DNA of 64,000 nt from Cristatella mucedo. Taxonomy: Eukaryota; Bryozoa; Phylactolaemata; Cristatellidae. The DNA lies in the NCBI GenBank assembly GCA_009760855.2, contig WPIO01000010.1:5747501-5811500 (forward strand), read 5' to 3'. The notes beneath the pieces are model-generated. The model was not told the DNA's origin, made no database searches, and saw nothing but the letters and a program-made list of their open reading frames with translations. Both the position numbers and the translations under genes were made by a program. Of the stretch, positions 27,401 to 42,400 are shown piece after piece; position 1 is the stretch's first letter, and every line of letters begins with the position of its first letter.

Positions 27401-30400
27401 AACAGCGCCACCTTGGCGACAGGCCGACCAGCCAGCCGCAGGAGCACTCGAAGAGAAAGTGATTGCGAAGCAGACAGCAAAAAGAGACACCCGTTTTACT
27501 GATAGCGACGTGCATTTTATCGATACGTAATTTACGAACAATTGCATCTCGTTGGTAAACTTATCGAAAGCTAACTAGCGTCGCGGCTGCAGCACAAACA
27601 CGTGCAGTAGACACCGCTCCACAGTAAGTACAGCTAGCTTTTGAAAAAAAATTGAAATGGGCGATGCTTTTGCAGACCGGCACTCTGGCGACGAGTGCCA
27701 ATCCAGGGCAGCGCGTCGCGAGCTTAAGCGCCGTGATCTACTGCCGTCGTGATTTGGTCTCGGGGTAAGGGGCTCGCCTATAGCGACCTAGGTCTTCTTG
27801 AGCTTAAACCCTACGGCGCATGTGAAAAACCAGATAAAGATAAAGTTCTCTTAGGGAGAACTATTCTTCTTCTTTCTCTTCTCTTATACAAATAAAGCGC
27901 GTTAATTCGCACCGCGTTACTATCACCAAATTAAGACGATTAAAGTAAGCGCCTAGTCAGTCGGGCCATACATTTGCAAGCGGCTCCCGGTCGTTGATTT
28001 GCTTGGGTGGAGCTCAGGTGAAGGACTCCTGCGCCGAATAATCACTATAACGACTCTGAGCCAATGAAAAGCTAAACGAGAGGATTACAGACGCATGTGC
28101 GTTCGCGTGCGGCCGCTGCTTTACATGAGTAAATAAGCCAGGCGAATAAACCTAACGGAAGTCGCCCGTAACTGTGAGCGCGTCAGGCACCAGGCAACCG
28201 CGGGCCGTTTTCACAGGCGATCCGACGATTTATCGGGCTAGACGCTTCGAGGCGAATTATACTTGTCACTTGTTACTATTATACTGTTAGCACCTAGTCC
28301 TACGACAGAAGACCTTATGCGGCTCCATATGTCGACATTGTTGCTAGTCTATCACTTGCCGCTCAAGAACCCCCCTTATGCATCATTCAGCTATTAACGG
28401 GTTGCCAAAGAAGCAGCGGCGATTCTCTCGTAAGGGCTTTCCCATCGTTCTCCCCTTAGCCTACCACACTCGACACTACTCGCTGACCACTACTCGCACA
28501 ATGTACTTTGGTCGCTTAAGCGGGAGGAGTAATTACTATTGACCAAGGCCAAATTTATATCCATACACACAAACTTAATTTCACTCAATTCGCCGAGATT
28601 AGGCTCACGCACTTTAGTAGACATTTAATCGGCGCAGTTATTTATTTATGCTGTCGCCCAACCGTGGTACGATATGCAATATCGACGGCTAGCGGTTGAA
28701 GGATCATTTGAAGCTGGAGACGAAATTGTTTTCCAGCGATTAGCCTCGGGGCAGATTTCGTTCAGCATTTCGAAACCTCATGCATGTCAGCTGAAAATAT
28801 GCCGCACGTGTGCCAGCCAAGGTTTACAGACCAGCGCGGGCTACGACTGGAGAATGATATCTAGACTGCTAAGTGAAACGGGCATGCGGCATTTCATTCG
28901 AAGCTACACCGAGGCCCCTGGCGTACGCAGTCTTAGGAATGGGGTCACGAACGCACGTCACCGCGTCTGAGGTTGCCTACTTTGGCAATTAACTTAGACA
29001 CGCCTCCTTAGCACAAGCTCTGTTTCGTCCTCACTTTTCGCTAAAATGTGAGATTTAGCCAGACACTCGTTTAGGGTGTGCAGGTCATCGGTTCAACTCC
29101 AAACGATGATATTAATTTTTCTTTGTTCTCATAGCAAAGTTATCTCTTAAAGGAGGTAGTTTAGCGTTTAGTAAATCTGCCACCCATTGAACTCAAATAT
29201 TACTTGTAATTGAGGCCTAAGAGATACTTGGGCTACCAAGAGAAAAGCTTTCGATAAACAATAAATAAGGGGCGTCATTGCTCGCGCATAAAGACACAGT
29301 GAGATACGTGCATAGATGAAGATCATCACCAACCAATGAATGATTCGGCATCGGTGTCTTAGCCCAGAAGTCATGTGCTCAAACTTAATGACCTCCTGTT
29401 CTTAAGCTCAAAGCCCTGCAACAGACAATCCTCTTATTGACTGCCGTAAGCGGAGTGTTAGCCAACAACGCTCGTCTTCTGCCACTCTATGAATGCGGCT
29501 GCTGAATCAGCCAAATTTACCCTTTTTAAACTGAGCATTTGTTGATTGATCTATTCGAGAAGGCAGTGCAAGTAGAGAGTAGAGCTCCCAGCAGGAAATC
29601 ATTCGGAAGCTCGTGACCTGCCGCTGCTGCACAGACTTACTTGGGTCCATGCCGACCCGTCACTAAAGAGGACGCAGTAAGACAGAACTGGAGCTGCGCC
29701 AAACTAAATTCAGGACCGTAGCCAAGGATGCAGCTTTGAGCTAAAAAATGCACGACTGTAACTTGTCACCGTCAGTTTGCTGTCACGAGAGAATGCAGCT
29801 CGTCCGGCTGTGAAATTTTGCAGGAAAAAAGAAATTGATGCCCAGATTGCGACCATATCGTCACCGGTGATCTTCATAACTTCATCAAGTTCCAATTTAT
29901 ACTGGCTTAAGGGCACGTTTTTGCATGACAACTTACCTCCGGAAAGGCCGATATCAAGCTCAACGATATGCCTGTTAGCAATCCTTTTGCGGCAAAATAA
30001 ATGCTGCTGTCTTCTCGAAAGTTTCCTGGTGGCTTTCCAAAGGCGAGCTGAAAATATTAGGACTTATTAATTCCTTGTTCGAGTCCACTCCCCATGAAAG
30101 GGACTTCACTGTGTGTAAATTCGATAGCCAATTTACCGCAGTTTAAAATTCACCGGTTGTTCGTGCTACTTGCGATATGAGGTCATTGGCTGCTTTGTGA
30201 AAATAGATGCACAGGTCGACCGAACGACCGCTACCGGCAAATTCTCCTAAGACATCGGTAAGCTCCACAGCGGTTGCATTGAAGAGTGAGACAAGACCAG
30301 TTAGAAACCTAAAGTAAAGGCACAATAAATGACATTCATGGCTAAGAAATGAGGTAGGGTAGCAACGAGAGCACAGGTGCGCTCATGCCACTCATTATGA

Positions 30401-33400
30401 ACGGCTGCCTCTTGCAATGAATGATTGGTCTCCCGTCGAAGAAGGCTCTTACAAAAATCTATTTCTTATACTTAACTTTATGCTCGAATATTTTATTCTT
30501 TTCTTTTGATACCGTTCAGGCTATACTGAGACTTTCTCGATATCTAAACAGGTTGGTAATCTCCTACTGGGTCAAGCGTGTCCAACACCAGACTAGCTAG
30601 GAGCTGCTTAATCTGCAACTCATCTCTGCTTTGCGGCCTCTTTCCATCGAAACTAGACTTTCTTACATGTATCTATCGTGGATAGTCAGTTGAAGCAAAA
30701 TAGGGCCAAAGGAATCTCATGTATTTCTTGAATTTCCTTAAGTCACCCAGTGTGCAATCTTGGTCAAGTAGAGCAGTAACCTATTCTAACTTAGTGATCA
30801 CTTTAACCTGTAACTCACTGCTTGCCGATCTACCAAACTGTGCAATCAGACGCTTACAGTAGGTGCGAAACTCTGCAGCTAGGCTCATCTTTCGTGAGCA
30901 CCGCAATTGCCACGTGAAATCACTTCTTGCCGAGCTGCACTGTTCCCAGTCAAGCGGCTCATCGACTTCAAGGTTCTGTCACTTACTTTTAGATTCCTCC
31001 ATTCTCTGGCTTCAGCCTCCCTATCAGAACGACTCCCCAACGAGGCAAAAAATCATACAACCCACTGTTCTGACTCGAATCCTTTGGCTAAACCTCGTTC
31101 GAACTTCATAATAATAATAATAATAATAATAATGCACTTGATAAAGAGCCCTTTCTAGGCGCTTTACATTTGCTGCAAAGGAAAATGCAAGTGAATGGTA
31201 AGTAAAATCATGCTTGAAAAACAAACAAAATGAATAATATGGTTAGGGGTGACATGCACAGGGTCAGCATGCAAATGTGGTTAGTGGCAGCACGCACAGC
31301 GTCAGCACGCATAAGCCCACCAAGGACGAATCACAAGGACCCACTTGTTTTTGTCCTAAATAGGTGTTTTTTAAGTTCCTTTTAAGTGTGGTCAGGTCAG
31401 GGGATGTTCTGACGTAGGTCGGGAGGGAATTCCAGGCTTTGGGAGCATACGAACTAAATGCACGGTCTCCAAAGGATTAATAACCACTATTCTTAGTTAT
31501 TATCAGGTAGGCAATAACTCGCCGGTCACTGTTACAGTGGGAATTCGCAATAGACTCTTAATAATAAGCTACACGATTCAGGACGACACCGTAGACCTAT
31601 TTTTTGAGACTAAATGGAAATCAAGTTACTTTTCATAGACAACGGAGGCCACACTCACCACACTCTCTTCCATACTTCTAGCTCAATAAAATGGTGCTGG
31701 ATGTGGAATAGCTTCTAGGTCGCTCAAGTCGTTTGCAGTGCCCACTGAAGTCTTTCAAATCGCTGTTAGTAATTCGCTATACAAAGCCTTTGATTAGGAA
31801 AGTGCCCTCCACAAAGCAAGCAGATACTTGTGGCAGGTACCATGTCTTGCTTTATAAAGGATTTTTATGATCTAATTATTTGATAATGTACTCTAGAATG
31901 CATGCTTTCTTTCTTGGTGATCTTAAAATTCATTTCGATATCCCAACCGACCAGTTTTATTCCAAACGCTTTGCACAAGGCTTATTTAATTTCTCTTGCT
32001 GTTAAAATGCGTTGCCCCTCTCTCACATAGTCTCCAGCAATAAATTGCCTTCAACTGCTATCATCAAAGAGTATTACGGATATGACATCAGCTAATTCAT
32101 TACCCTAGACAATGACAATGCCCTAATGAAAATAACTTCTTGCCATTGCTACTAAATTTTGTGAGGGGAATAATAGAACAAGACAATCGCTTATATCAAA
32201 GAATGACTTTATTCCGTGAATATTCACACTGAACACCTTTCCAGATGGCCCATAATTTACAGCAGTATTGAATAGCAACGAAATACAATGGTTGACTTTG
32301 AGGAAGCATAAGAAGGATAAGAACCGACCGCCCACAGGCGGAATTCATATTCGACATCGAGCCTCCGTTCCTTGGCTTACATAATCTCCATCATAATCTC
32401 TTACATAATTTCCAAGCTAGTTTTTCACTCTAAGAAGGCTACAAGTCCTCAAAATTCTATAGTTATTGTTCCCCTTCTGAGGCGCACAGACTAGCTGCTG
32501 CCTTGCAATAATAACATAATCAACATGTTCCTAGTGTCACGTCTTGTTCCTGCATTTTTCACGAACTCTGTCAATAGACAATTGACAAAGAAGGTAGTAA
32601 AATGCAAGAAACGCTTAAAAAAAAATTCCGTATCGTCTCCATAGTGCATATTCAGCTACAGGCACTGGACTCTAAAACAATTCTTGGGAGATGCTCACCT
32701 AAGCCTGATTGGAAGTAATGTCTTAGGAAATCTAGCAACCGCCATCTGTATTGCTTGTATGTCTGTGCGTGGTTAGCTCAGTACAGGTTAGCCGCGCCCA
32801 AACCCATACCCTTTTTATAACGTGGATAGATAGCTATGGAAAATTTCTTCCAACTGCCCTGGGGGCTAATTGGAGGACGCCATTTCGTCTGCGCCTGCCG
32901 TTGGCCTGATCCACCCTCTTCTTCCTTCTCAGATGGGGGTGAATAAATGGTCCAGAATTAGATCGTTTTGTCTACTTAGTAAGTGAATGCAATTCAACAG
33001 AGCTACTAAATTCTTATTTGCAACATATATCAACATAGCAGATAGCAATGTAGGAAGAACCAGCTGAGCTCCCAAAGAAAGTATTTAGAAAATGTAAACG
33101 TCGTTAGTCCACGATCGCGGACCAACACCAGCTCGGTAAGTCTCTGAGAACTGTACATGTTTTAGATACTTTCGCAGTGCATTTTGATTCGCGGATAATT
33201 GATTCGAACATTCTACTGCTTGATTATGAAACTGTGTAGAACAGCTTACTTCCCGTGAAACGCCGGATTAAGTGCCAACCTTTGAACAGCCCATTTTTCG
33301 TAGTCTGTCTCAGTGACGAGGCCTTCGTCTAGACCCCTGTAGAGAAAAGAAAACATCAGTAGCCGGCCATTTGTGACCCCACCAGCGGTACGCGAGACCA

Positions 33401-36400
33401 CTGGTGGCACGCGAGGAAGCAAGTAACACTGAGGCGCAATGTGATAAGTTGCAGGTCACTTACCGCTCTCCAAAGACGAAACCGAGATAATTATAAAGAT
33501 TAGCTTTAGGGAACGCTCTTGGATGTTGGAGTAAAACGTTTTTGATAATTTCAGGATCGATGCACGATAAAAAATGCTTGTGGAAAATGAAAATGACGAA
33601 GGTGTAACCATAAGTCAGATGCCTGAAATGTGAAGATGAATAGGTTGCTCAGATAATTCAAGAAACCACTTTGAAGCGACTGTTCCTGAGATTTTATAGT
33701 AGAACCAGATCACATCTCTTGCATGCAGACAATTGCAATTATTCAATTGGCAGTCATACGTTGTATTTATGTATCCTTCGAACCCGCAAAACTTTGCGTC
33801 TCTTCTGATTAACCGAATTCCTTTGCAGTCTGCGTTGACTCATTCATCTGGATGGCTGCTAACTTATCCAGACTTAATGCTAATAGGACCAATGTAATGT
33901 AATGTATCTCCGAATGTAACTCCACAAAGTCATAAAGACCATGTGGGTGTTGAGCAGGAGAGTTTTGTACAGCCCACTCGGCTACAGCCTAAGCGGCTTT
34001 CGGCACGCATTCGGTAGCCACCAGGCTTCATCTCACGAAACAAAGAGAAAGTGAGAAGCATAGCAGAGTCAAGAGAGCAGTTGAGGTAGTGAGTAGCATG
34101 AAAGTAGCAGCTCAAGACCGCTGAAAAGGATGAGCCATGCAGTAGTAGAGTAGTTGTCGTTGCGTAAGAATTGTTGAAGCGAGTTCCGCAGTCTAGGACC
34201 TGCAGAGCTAAGGCTTCTGTCGCCAACGGCCTTTAAGCAGAGTAATGGGACAGCTAATTTATTGTCCACACAGGACCTGAGGGCGCGAACAGGCTGAAAC
34301 TGATGCAGCAGTTCAGCTAGGTACGAATGAGTCAAGCCGTGGCGGGCCTTAAGGGTCAACGTAAGAACTTTGCTCTGTATCCTTTGCTCAACCGGCAACC
34401 ATCCTAGCTCTTTCATCAGAGGTGACACGTGCTCAAACTGCTGGGACTTGAATATCAGCCTTGCAACCATATTGAGAGTCAGCTGCAGTGGCCTAATCGC
34501 TTTCTTTGATAGCCCAGCCAACAGGGAATTGCAATAATCAAGCCGAGACAGAACTAAGGAGCTAGTTAAATATTTTGCAAGCCACTGTGGAAGACAGCAC
34601 CAAATCTTGGATAGGGATCGGACGTGATGGCTAGCTGCAGAATCTAGTAATTATGGTCTTAGTTTAGTGTCATCTACAAACTTTATGACCTCACCCTCAA
34701 AGCTTCTTTACCCAGAAAAATTACAGAGATGTCTGCCTTCAATTAAGCTGTGCAATTCCAAAATGGCCTATCGTTGGATAAGCTGAATGCCTCCATTGCC
34801 AAGTCGGCCTGACCATGGTCGAGAAACATTACCAAAACCAAGTGCCAAAATTACAAGTTGCACAGCCCGGAATACAATCACCAAACCACGTTGTATAGTT
34901 GGAAAATATTTTCTAGATTATTTTATAACTCATTTATTCAACTCTCTCGGCCTGTGTCCTTAATTGTAAAACACTGGTGCAAAACTCAGTAGCTCACCCG
35001 GTCGTAAAGAAAAAACTGCTTAATCACATTGGCTTCGCAATGCCCTTTCTGACTTACTGATCCCTTTAAGTGCTCTCACCAGCGGCCTACATACTTTAAT
35101 GTCCTCCGTCTTCCGGTGTGCTGTCATACCATTCGCTGGAAAGTTATCCGTCCCGCTGTCAGTTCCCTGACTGCAGAGGAATCATTAAATGATTTGTTTT
35201 AATATCGTATCCACTGGAAGCTTGACACTCGCTCCTCATATCCTTTACCGTTGACTTTGAATCCATCGAACAGCAGGTCTTCAGCTAAAGAAGCATCTGT
35301 TTTACTCAGTTTTAAGTGAGCCCCGTGCAATTCATGTCGGTTCCTTAATGTTTATCTACTTACAGGTGCATGATTCAGTGCATGTTACCGACTAGGATCC
35401 TAAACCAAGCGATCCCGAGTTGTATCTTGTTCTACTGTCAGCTAGTCTCAGCCATGATGCTTCCATGCTTTTGCATGCTTTGCTAAGCATATTACATAAT
35501 CGATATTATGTAATCACCTTTTGCTTATTGATTCTCTTGTATCTACTTGTGACGGGCCCGGACAGATATATGCCTTTTTTCAATCTGCAGATAAAGACAA
35601 GTTATTATTATGATGATTAAAATGATAGGCCATTACAAAAATAGCCTAACTTTGTATGTGGACGTGCATTAGTCAAGCAGCATTGATAGCCTCAACAAAA
35701 AATATAACTGCAGTAACCAACCTGAAATATGTAGTTCCTTATACTGCTGCTAATCTTACTACCCCTACCTCACTAACTCTGACCGACAGCTGAGGCTAAG
35801 ATCAACCTTTAATCATGTGGAAACTATTTCTTTAGATATTATGCTCCGACAGCATGTATATTGCTATGGATTGATGTTATAATACTACCTGACCCCAGGA
35901 ATCTAAAAAAGAGGCTCAAGATCGACTATAGTCTTACAGCATTTGCTCTGTTCAAGTTCGTGGTCATTTGTAAGCTTAAGGTTGCCGAATGTGATGTTGT
36001 TAAGCATTGGCCATGCTTTCGTTCAATCTAATGTAACATTTTGAGAAGCAATTTAGGTCTCTAAAGACCCTAAAAGCTTTCACTATTATGATCACTATTA
36101 TATTATTAAAACTTATGGAGAAATGATTTGAGTTCACGATAACTAGCTGGGCCATCTGACGCACCAAGAGCAGCTCTCCGAGTTTGGCCGCCTGTCCGCG
36201 ACTTGCTGGGTTGACTGCTAGAGTGCAGACCAATCTTCCGATTAAATTCAACTCTGACTCGGTTTAATAGAGCATAAAGGACTAACACAGTAGCATTCCT
36301 AACAATAATAATACTATATTTCTAGAGTGCTCTCAGACAACTTGCTCACTTTCTAGGTACTTTACATATGGGCTAGAAAGGAAGCATGATCGTACGGCTA

Positions 36401-39400
36401 GTGGTAGCAACCACAACACCAACAGGGATAACATGGTTAGAGGTGACATTTGCAGGATTAGAATGCAAATACGGTTATTAGGCGACAGGTGATGGTATTA
36501 TAAGCTGTATTCCGTCAAATTTAGTGGGCGAGAGAGGTGGTTTACCACAGATAATTTGAATCCAACCTCAAATTCTCCAGAGACCGTGCTTCAACCTTAA
36601 ATTTATAAAAAACCTAAATATCGCAAACGACTGACACCATAAGTAATCTCATGACGTGACGATGTTCATCATCCTGCGAAATAGTCACACGTCAAGTAAA
36701 TGACCTGGCGTGTGCTTAACTCTAAGTGCATCTCGTTATCGCCAATCATTGAAAAAAGGTTACTTCTAATCATATGTAAAGTGCTGGCAATGAGAGCTAG
36801 GTTATAGGTTTACAACTAAGTCGTACCACGGTTGGGAAGGGTATAGAGTGTGACACATTTGCCAATAAGTGGCTTGGGACAGCTTCTTTTCAGGTAGCCA
36901 GACTTTAAGGGCAATCTACAATCTATGGGCTACAAATCTATGGGCTAAAAAATATGGGCTACAAAATATCTATGGGCTAAAAAATATGGGCTACAAAATA
37001 TCTATGGGCTAAAAAATATGAGCTACTGGTTCAGGCTCTAATAAAAAATATGCCAACAAGAGGAGTGTCCCTCAAAGTTTTTAATGCTCACCATGACATG
37101 TTCCATTAAAATATTGTTATATTTAAGTGAGCATTTTCACAAGGACTGCACTTAAATTTGAACGTTGCCGCAAGAGCCATAATTATGAAACACGACTGGG
37201 TACTACTCAAGGTGGGGGGGGCTTTTCTGATTAAGCGATTTACAGTATAGTTGAATATCAACTTCTTTTTAATTCTGAACACTTTTGTGACGTTAGCTTT
37301 GTTATTAAATATGAGGATATCCATTCTAATTTCAAGGTTGAATGGCAGGAGTTATACCCCACCCTATAGGAGTTATCTCCCTCAAAACACATTTATTGAC
37401 ATTTCCTATTTACTAATCGACCAAAAGGCATGCAAATTTATACAACACCAAAGGCAAAATCATCCATCTTTTGATGTAACCGTGGAGCCACTTCGACCTT
37501 CTGACGACCTGTAAAAGTCAAGGTCAAATTTCCCTTCGGTATATCACTTAAGTTCTATTCAAACTGATTCATAATTAAGCATTTTAGAAATAGGTTAAAA
37601 CTCTCAAAAAATGCAAACACTTTTTTTGAGCCTGGGTTTTCTTCTAAAAAGCAAATCAATATTTTTCGCACGTTTAAAAAAATTCACATTAGTGAATCAT
37701 GTGACTTTAAAGGACAGTGGCGCTATACTAACTTCTCATACAACCAAACTTAAGAAAGCCACGGGTCAAAAAAGTTGACCAGAGTTTATATTCCAAATTT
37801 CAAGTCGATGTGGCCATAAATAACCAATCTGTAGCATCTCAAAGGCTCAAAACCTAACTGAAGCACAGTCAACGTTGCCAACTTGGCACACTAGGTAAGG
37901 CGGTTGCTTTCACGACCTCGGTCCCGAGGTCGTGGGTTCGATTGCTGCGGTGGGCGATTCTTTATCTCCACTGCAAGCTGTGGTGATAGCCGTAAATGCT
38001 CTTCTGTCGCTATACAAAAAGAGACTGTTTAATCAGCTAGGATTTTTTTTATAGCTCTACCAGCTGGCAGCACATAACTTGATGTCAAAAAGCCCATAAC
38101 CGTCATAACATGTCGCCAATAGTGTCAATATATCTTTCTGGCGGATCATACATTTCAAGTTTATCGGATCACTATTATCGGAGATATGACATAAGCATGA
38201 TAGCGAAAGTAGGCACGATAGCTCTCATACCGAAACCATGCCAGCAGTCAAACCCAGGCGTCTGAACCGGTTCGCCACTACAAATCTCAAGCTATAACCG
38301 GCATTAATGAGAACTCAAAATCACCTCAATTTCCCTGAAATAAAATCGAATAAACATTTTCAAGACTGATTCCAAGTGAACGACGCGCTAGCTCCATCCA
38401 AGTCACCAGGCTGACCGGCCACTGCACCATGTTGCCTTGTGGATAATGGCAGCTACAGGAACCACATCAACAACCCCATGATTCTGTAGGTGCAGTGGTA
38501 ATGAACTCCTTAGTTACGGCGGCCTGGGCAGCAGTAAATTATCAATTCATTATCCTTAGCGATTGTCTACTGCCAAACAATAAAAACTTCCGTATTCTGA
38601 GCTGATGTAAACATACCAATATAAATGTTTTTCTGCCCAGTAAATTAGGAGTGGGCCTTGAAATGCTGTTTCCATCCGGTTGCTATGGGCGGGCGTGAAG
38701 CAGAGGTGGAACTAGGTCTCGGCCGATAGGGTTGAAGCTTTTATGATCTTGTTATACTACCAGTTAGACGTTAGATCTCAATGATGCGTGTCATTTTTTA
38801 ATTTAACGTATTTTTGGTAGTTTGAACTTATGTTCCTCGGGTCCGTTTAGGGCTGAATACCTTACATTTACAAAATTCATTTGCTGTTCGTTCAGACTGT
38901 GAATCGCAAGACTGCAAATCAGATAATTTCCAGTTAATTTTTTATCTTGCTACAAAAGCAAAGTTCATGATACACCACAACGGCCAGTTTCTATTCTTCT
39001 GAGGCATTAGCATTTAGGAAAAATTGTATCGCTACTCACGGACCAAAATTGCGTTAGATAGTGCAACTACCAAACCAGTACTTGTAATGAAATGGCTAGC
39101 TCCGACCGGAGAAATGTATAATGGAAGAAAGACGATAGATGAAAGTATGTAGCAGAATTAGTTGTGCTAAGGAAATGAAATTTAGAAACATTTCAACACT
39201 TGCATACGTCATCGGTGACCACAGATTCGACGTAGTAACCATACAAATGCTAACTGAGTGTGTCTTGCAGTGACTCGAGACGCTACAAAATAGTCATTAA
39301 TTCTATCGCAGGATGCTTTGAAAAAATATTACTTTTAATATTATAAACTACTACTCCCCCTCATTTGGTAATTTGGGAGGAACCATTTGCGGCATATTGT

Positions 39401-42400
39401 AAACAGGTTTTTGAATTGGGCTATGGGGCTTCTAATGCTTCTGTTGCCCACAGGAATCTTTTTTAATCAATTTTGTGCAGAAAGCATGTTGTTGCTGCAG
39501 TAAAAGATCTGCTTATTTGAAAATCTTATTTTGTTCTGTAGCGGAAAAGCCTTTGTGGATTTAACCTTATTTACGTAATTCAGGACTCTAATGCAAGAGC
39601 TCTGTCATGTAAACGGTGAGCTGTGATGGCACACTAGGTAAGGCGGTTGCTTTCACGACGTCGGTCCCGAAGTCATGGGTTCGATTCCTGCGGTGGGCGA
39701 TTCTTTATCGCCACTGCAAGCGGTGGTGATAGCCGTAAATGCTCTTCTGTCGCTATACAAAAAGAGGCTGTTTAATCAGCTAGGATTTTTTTTAAAGGCC
39801 ACACTTTATATATTGACTTGAACCCACAATCAGGCAAGCTTTTAGATTTTCCGTAGCAGGGCGAACAGGTGAGGTAAACTCGAAAAGTGTCTCGAAAATG
39901 AAGGCTAACAAAGCTGTGACTTAAACTAGATGGCATACTGCCAAAACCTTAAATCTGGTAATACGCTTGGTGTATATAACTTGGTGCAGAGGTGACTGCA
40001 CATCGTGGCAGTGTTTTCAGAAAGTGCCGCTATCTTGTGGTCAGTCAAATACATTCATTCATACACTTATTGATCGAATGCAAGAATTTTCAAGAGCAGA
40101 TTCTCATGCAAATGCTTGATATAAGTGCGGTTGTGAGTATCATGAAGCCGATGCAACAATATATGTTAAGCATTCAGTAGAAACACATCAAGTTACCAAT
40201 AGTCAAAAGCATCAAACATAGGATAATTTGAAACAAGTAACCGAGCTATATGTAAATTGTACACAGTATTTTGATGACTCACCATTTTGCCACAAGCTCT
40301 GCAAACGTAGTTCCTTTTTGTTTCGATGCTTTTAGATCGCTCACATGTCCCAGGAAGAAACTGTAGTTAGATATGCAAAAAAAGATGCTAATTAGATTTT
40401 AACACCTTATACTTCAACGAAGCCGCCTGCTACTAAACAGTATACGAAGAAACTACAGCAAGCAACCATTTTGCTATGAGTTTCCAAATGCTTTCGCTCT
40501 GTGAGTTAAAGCAGCGAAATTCTAGTAGAGAAAGATTACAGGGCTATAATATATGCCGTTCTAATAAACAGTCTGTTGTCTTAATTGTCCTTAATCACTT
40601 TAATTAGCCAATTGTACTTTGTATAATTCAGCTATGCCCTTTCAGACATATTTGCAATTAACGGCACACAGCTAGTATTCAAAGCGACTTTGAGCCGATC
40701 TGCTCATTCTTGAGCCAGGTATAATGGTCATTTCACCTTTTACTTGATGACGTACCAAAGGGCCCCAGAGCCGTGGTTTGGCGACGTGCCACTTCAAAAT
40801 ATTTTGGGACTATTAAAAGATCGACAAGCACCGGTAGCTCTCATCGGCTAAACTTGAGGGCTGCTTGCATGTGGGTGTAAACAAGTGTGCTGGAACTTAT
40901 TCTTAATTTAAATGGCTGTCGAATACTCAACATGTCATCCGAGTTCGACCAGCATGGCTTACAGAGTAATGTCCATTTCTCAGACGAACAAACCACATTG
41001 ATAATTGTGGAGACCAAGTTGTTCGGACTGGCTGTGGTCAGACATTCATTTCTCAGGATACATACTAGCGTCTGATGGACTGCTCCCAAGAGGAAGGGAG
41101 AAGAGAGAGCACCAAAATCCAGGGCAAGCCACGACGAGGATGTAATTGACTGACCTTAGCTTGAATTGACAATTAGCTTGAATTGACAATTAGCTTGAAT
41201 TGACATGATCAAGGCAGTAATTGACTGACCTTAGCTTGAAGCTGTCCATAGGACAGCTCACATCACGGCAGAGCTAAGCAACTGACCGCGGAAGTAAAAA
41301 ACGAGTGGGAAAAAGGAAAAGCTTCTGACATGCAGCAAACGTCAGGTACCATCCAATCCTATACAATTTTGTGGTTTGATTGGCGTGAGCTCAACGTTCT
41401 GCAAGTGACATAAGAAAGAGAAGTTATCCGTAAAACTTGTTATTGTAAATCGGACATGCCTGCACAAGCATATTGGTTAGTATGAGTGGGCATGTGTTTA
41501 CCTGTGAAGTCTGGTATGAAGTCGAACTCAAGCTTTGATGGGCAGCCACATTGTCGACAGGAAAATAACATTTTGAGCAGAGGATAAACCAGGATTGGAG
41601 CGCCAGGTTGGCACTAGGGGTCCGGGCGGGCGTCCCTCAGCACCTTTGGGTGTTGTGCAGCGTGGCCAAGCACCAAGGACCAACCACTGCTGACGTCCGA
41701 CCGGGTTTCAGATTCAGCTTCCACCTACCAGGCCTATGTGTGGCAGCTACGACCCCTGCCACCCAAGCCACCCGGTAGCATTTCCTCAGGCTTTGAATGC
41801 ATTAACCTGCAATCAAGTTTATTGCCTACATCGCTGGCCAAAGATCCTTTCGGCAGTATTCATGGCAGGAGGTTCCATATACACGGCGAACCTGTCCTGT
41901 CGGCAAGGTACATAAGTCTTGTGAAGGCGTGTCCTTCTTAGGGTCAAAGCCAAGAATAGTTCGGATTTTTATATAATCAGATGATTGCCAGATACCGAAT
42001 GAAGCTAGCCTCTCGAATCGATATAATTTTGCATCAATCCAGGTCTAAGTAACCTCAATTCAGCTTCATGCTGTTACATCGAATGCGTACGGGACAGGGT
42101 TCTGTATCAGCTAGCAGGACGTGATTCTAGCAAGCTGGCATTGATCTTCCTGACCATGGAGCTTCGAGAGTTGGCAGTGCATTAGTGAACACAGTAGCCT
42201 ATAGTGACTGACGGCGTCCTGAAGGTGAGCTTCTAGTCCAACCCCCATTCTTACATTACGAAATATTAATTGCATTAAGCCCATAGCAGTTCCATGTCGG
42301 AACTATGAGTGCCGATGAGGTACCTGAGGCGACGCCTGGTTCTTGAAAGTAGGTCCACAACCCCTCCGCCCTGAGCTCTCGGCTATTCAATGGAAAAGAA

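Noticed and set aside
32768-32800. tRNA-like A box
   Set aside because: No B box or acceptor stem follows.
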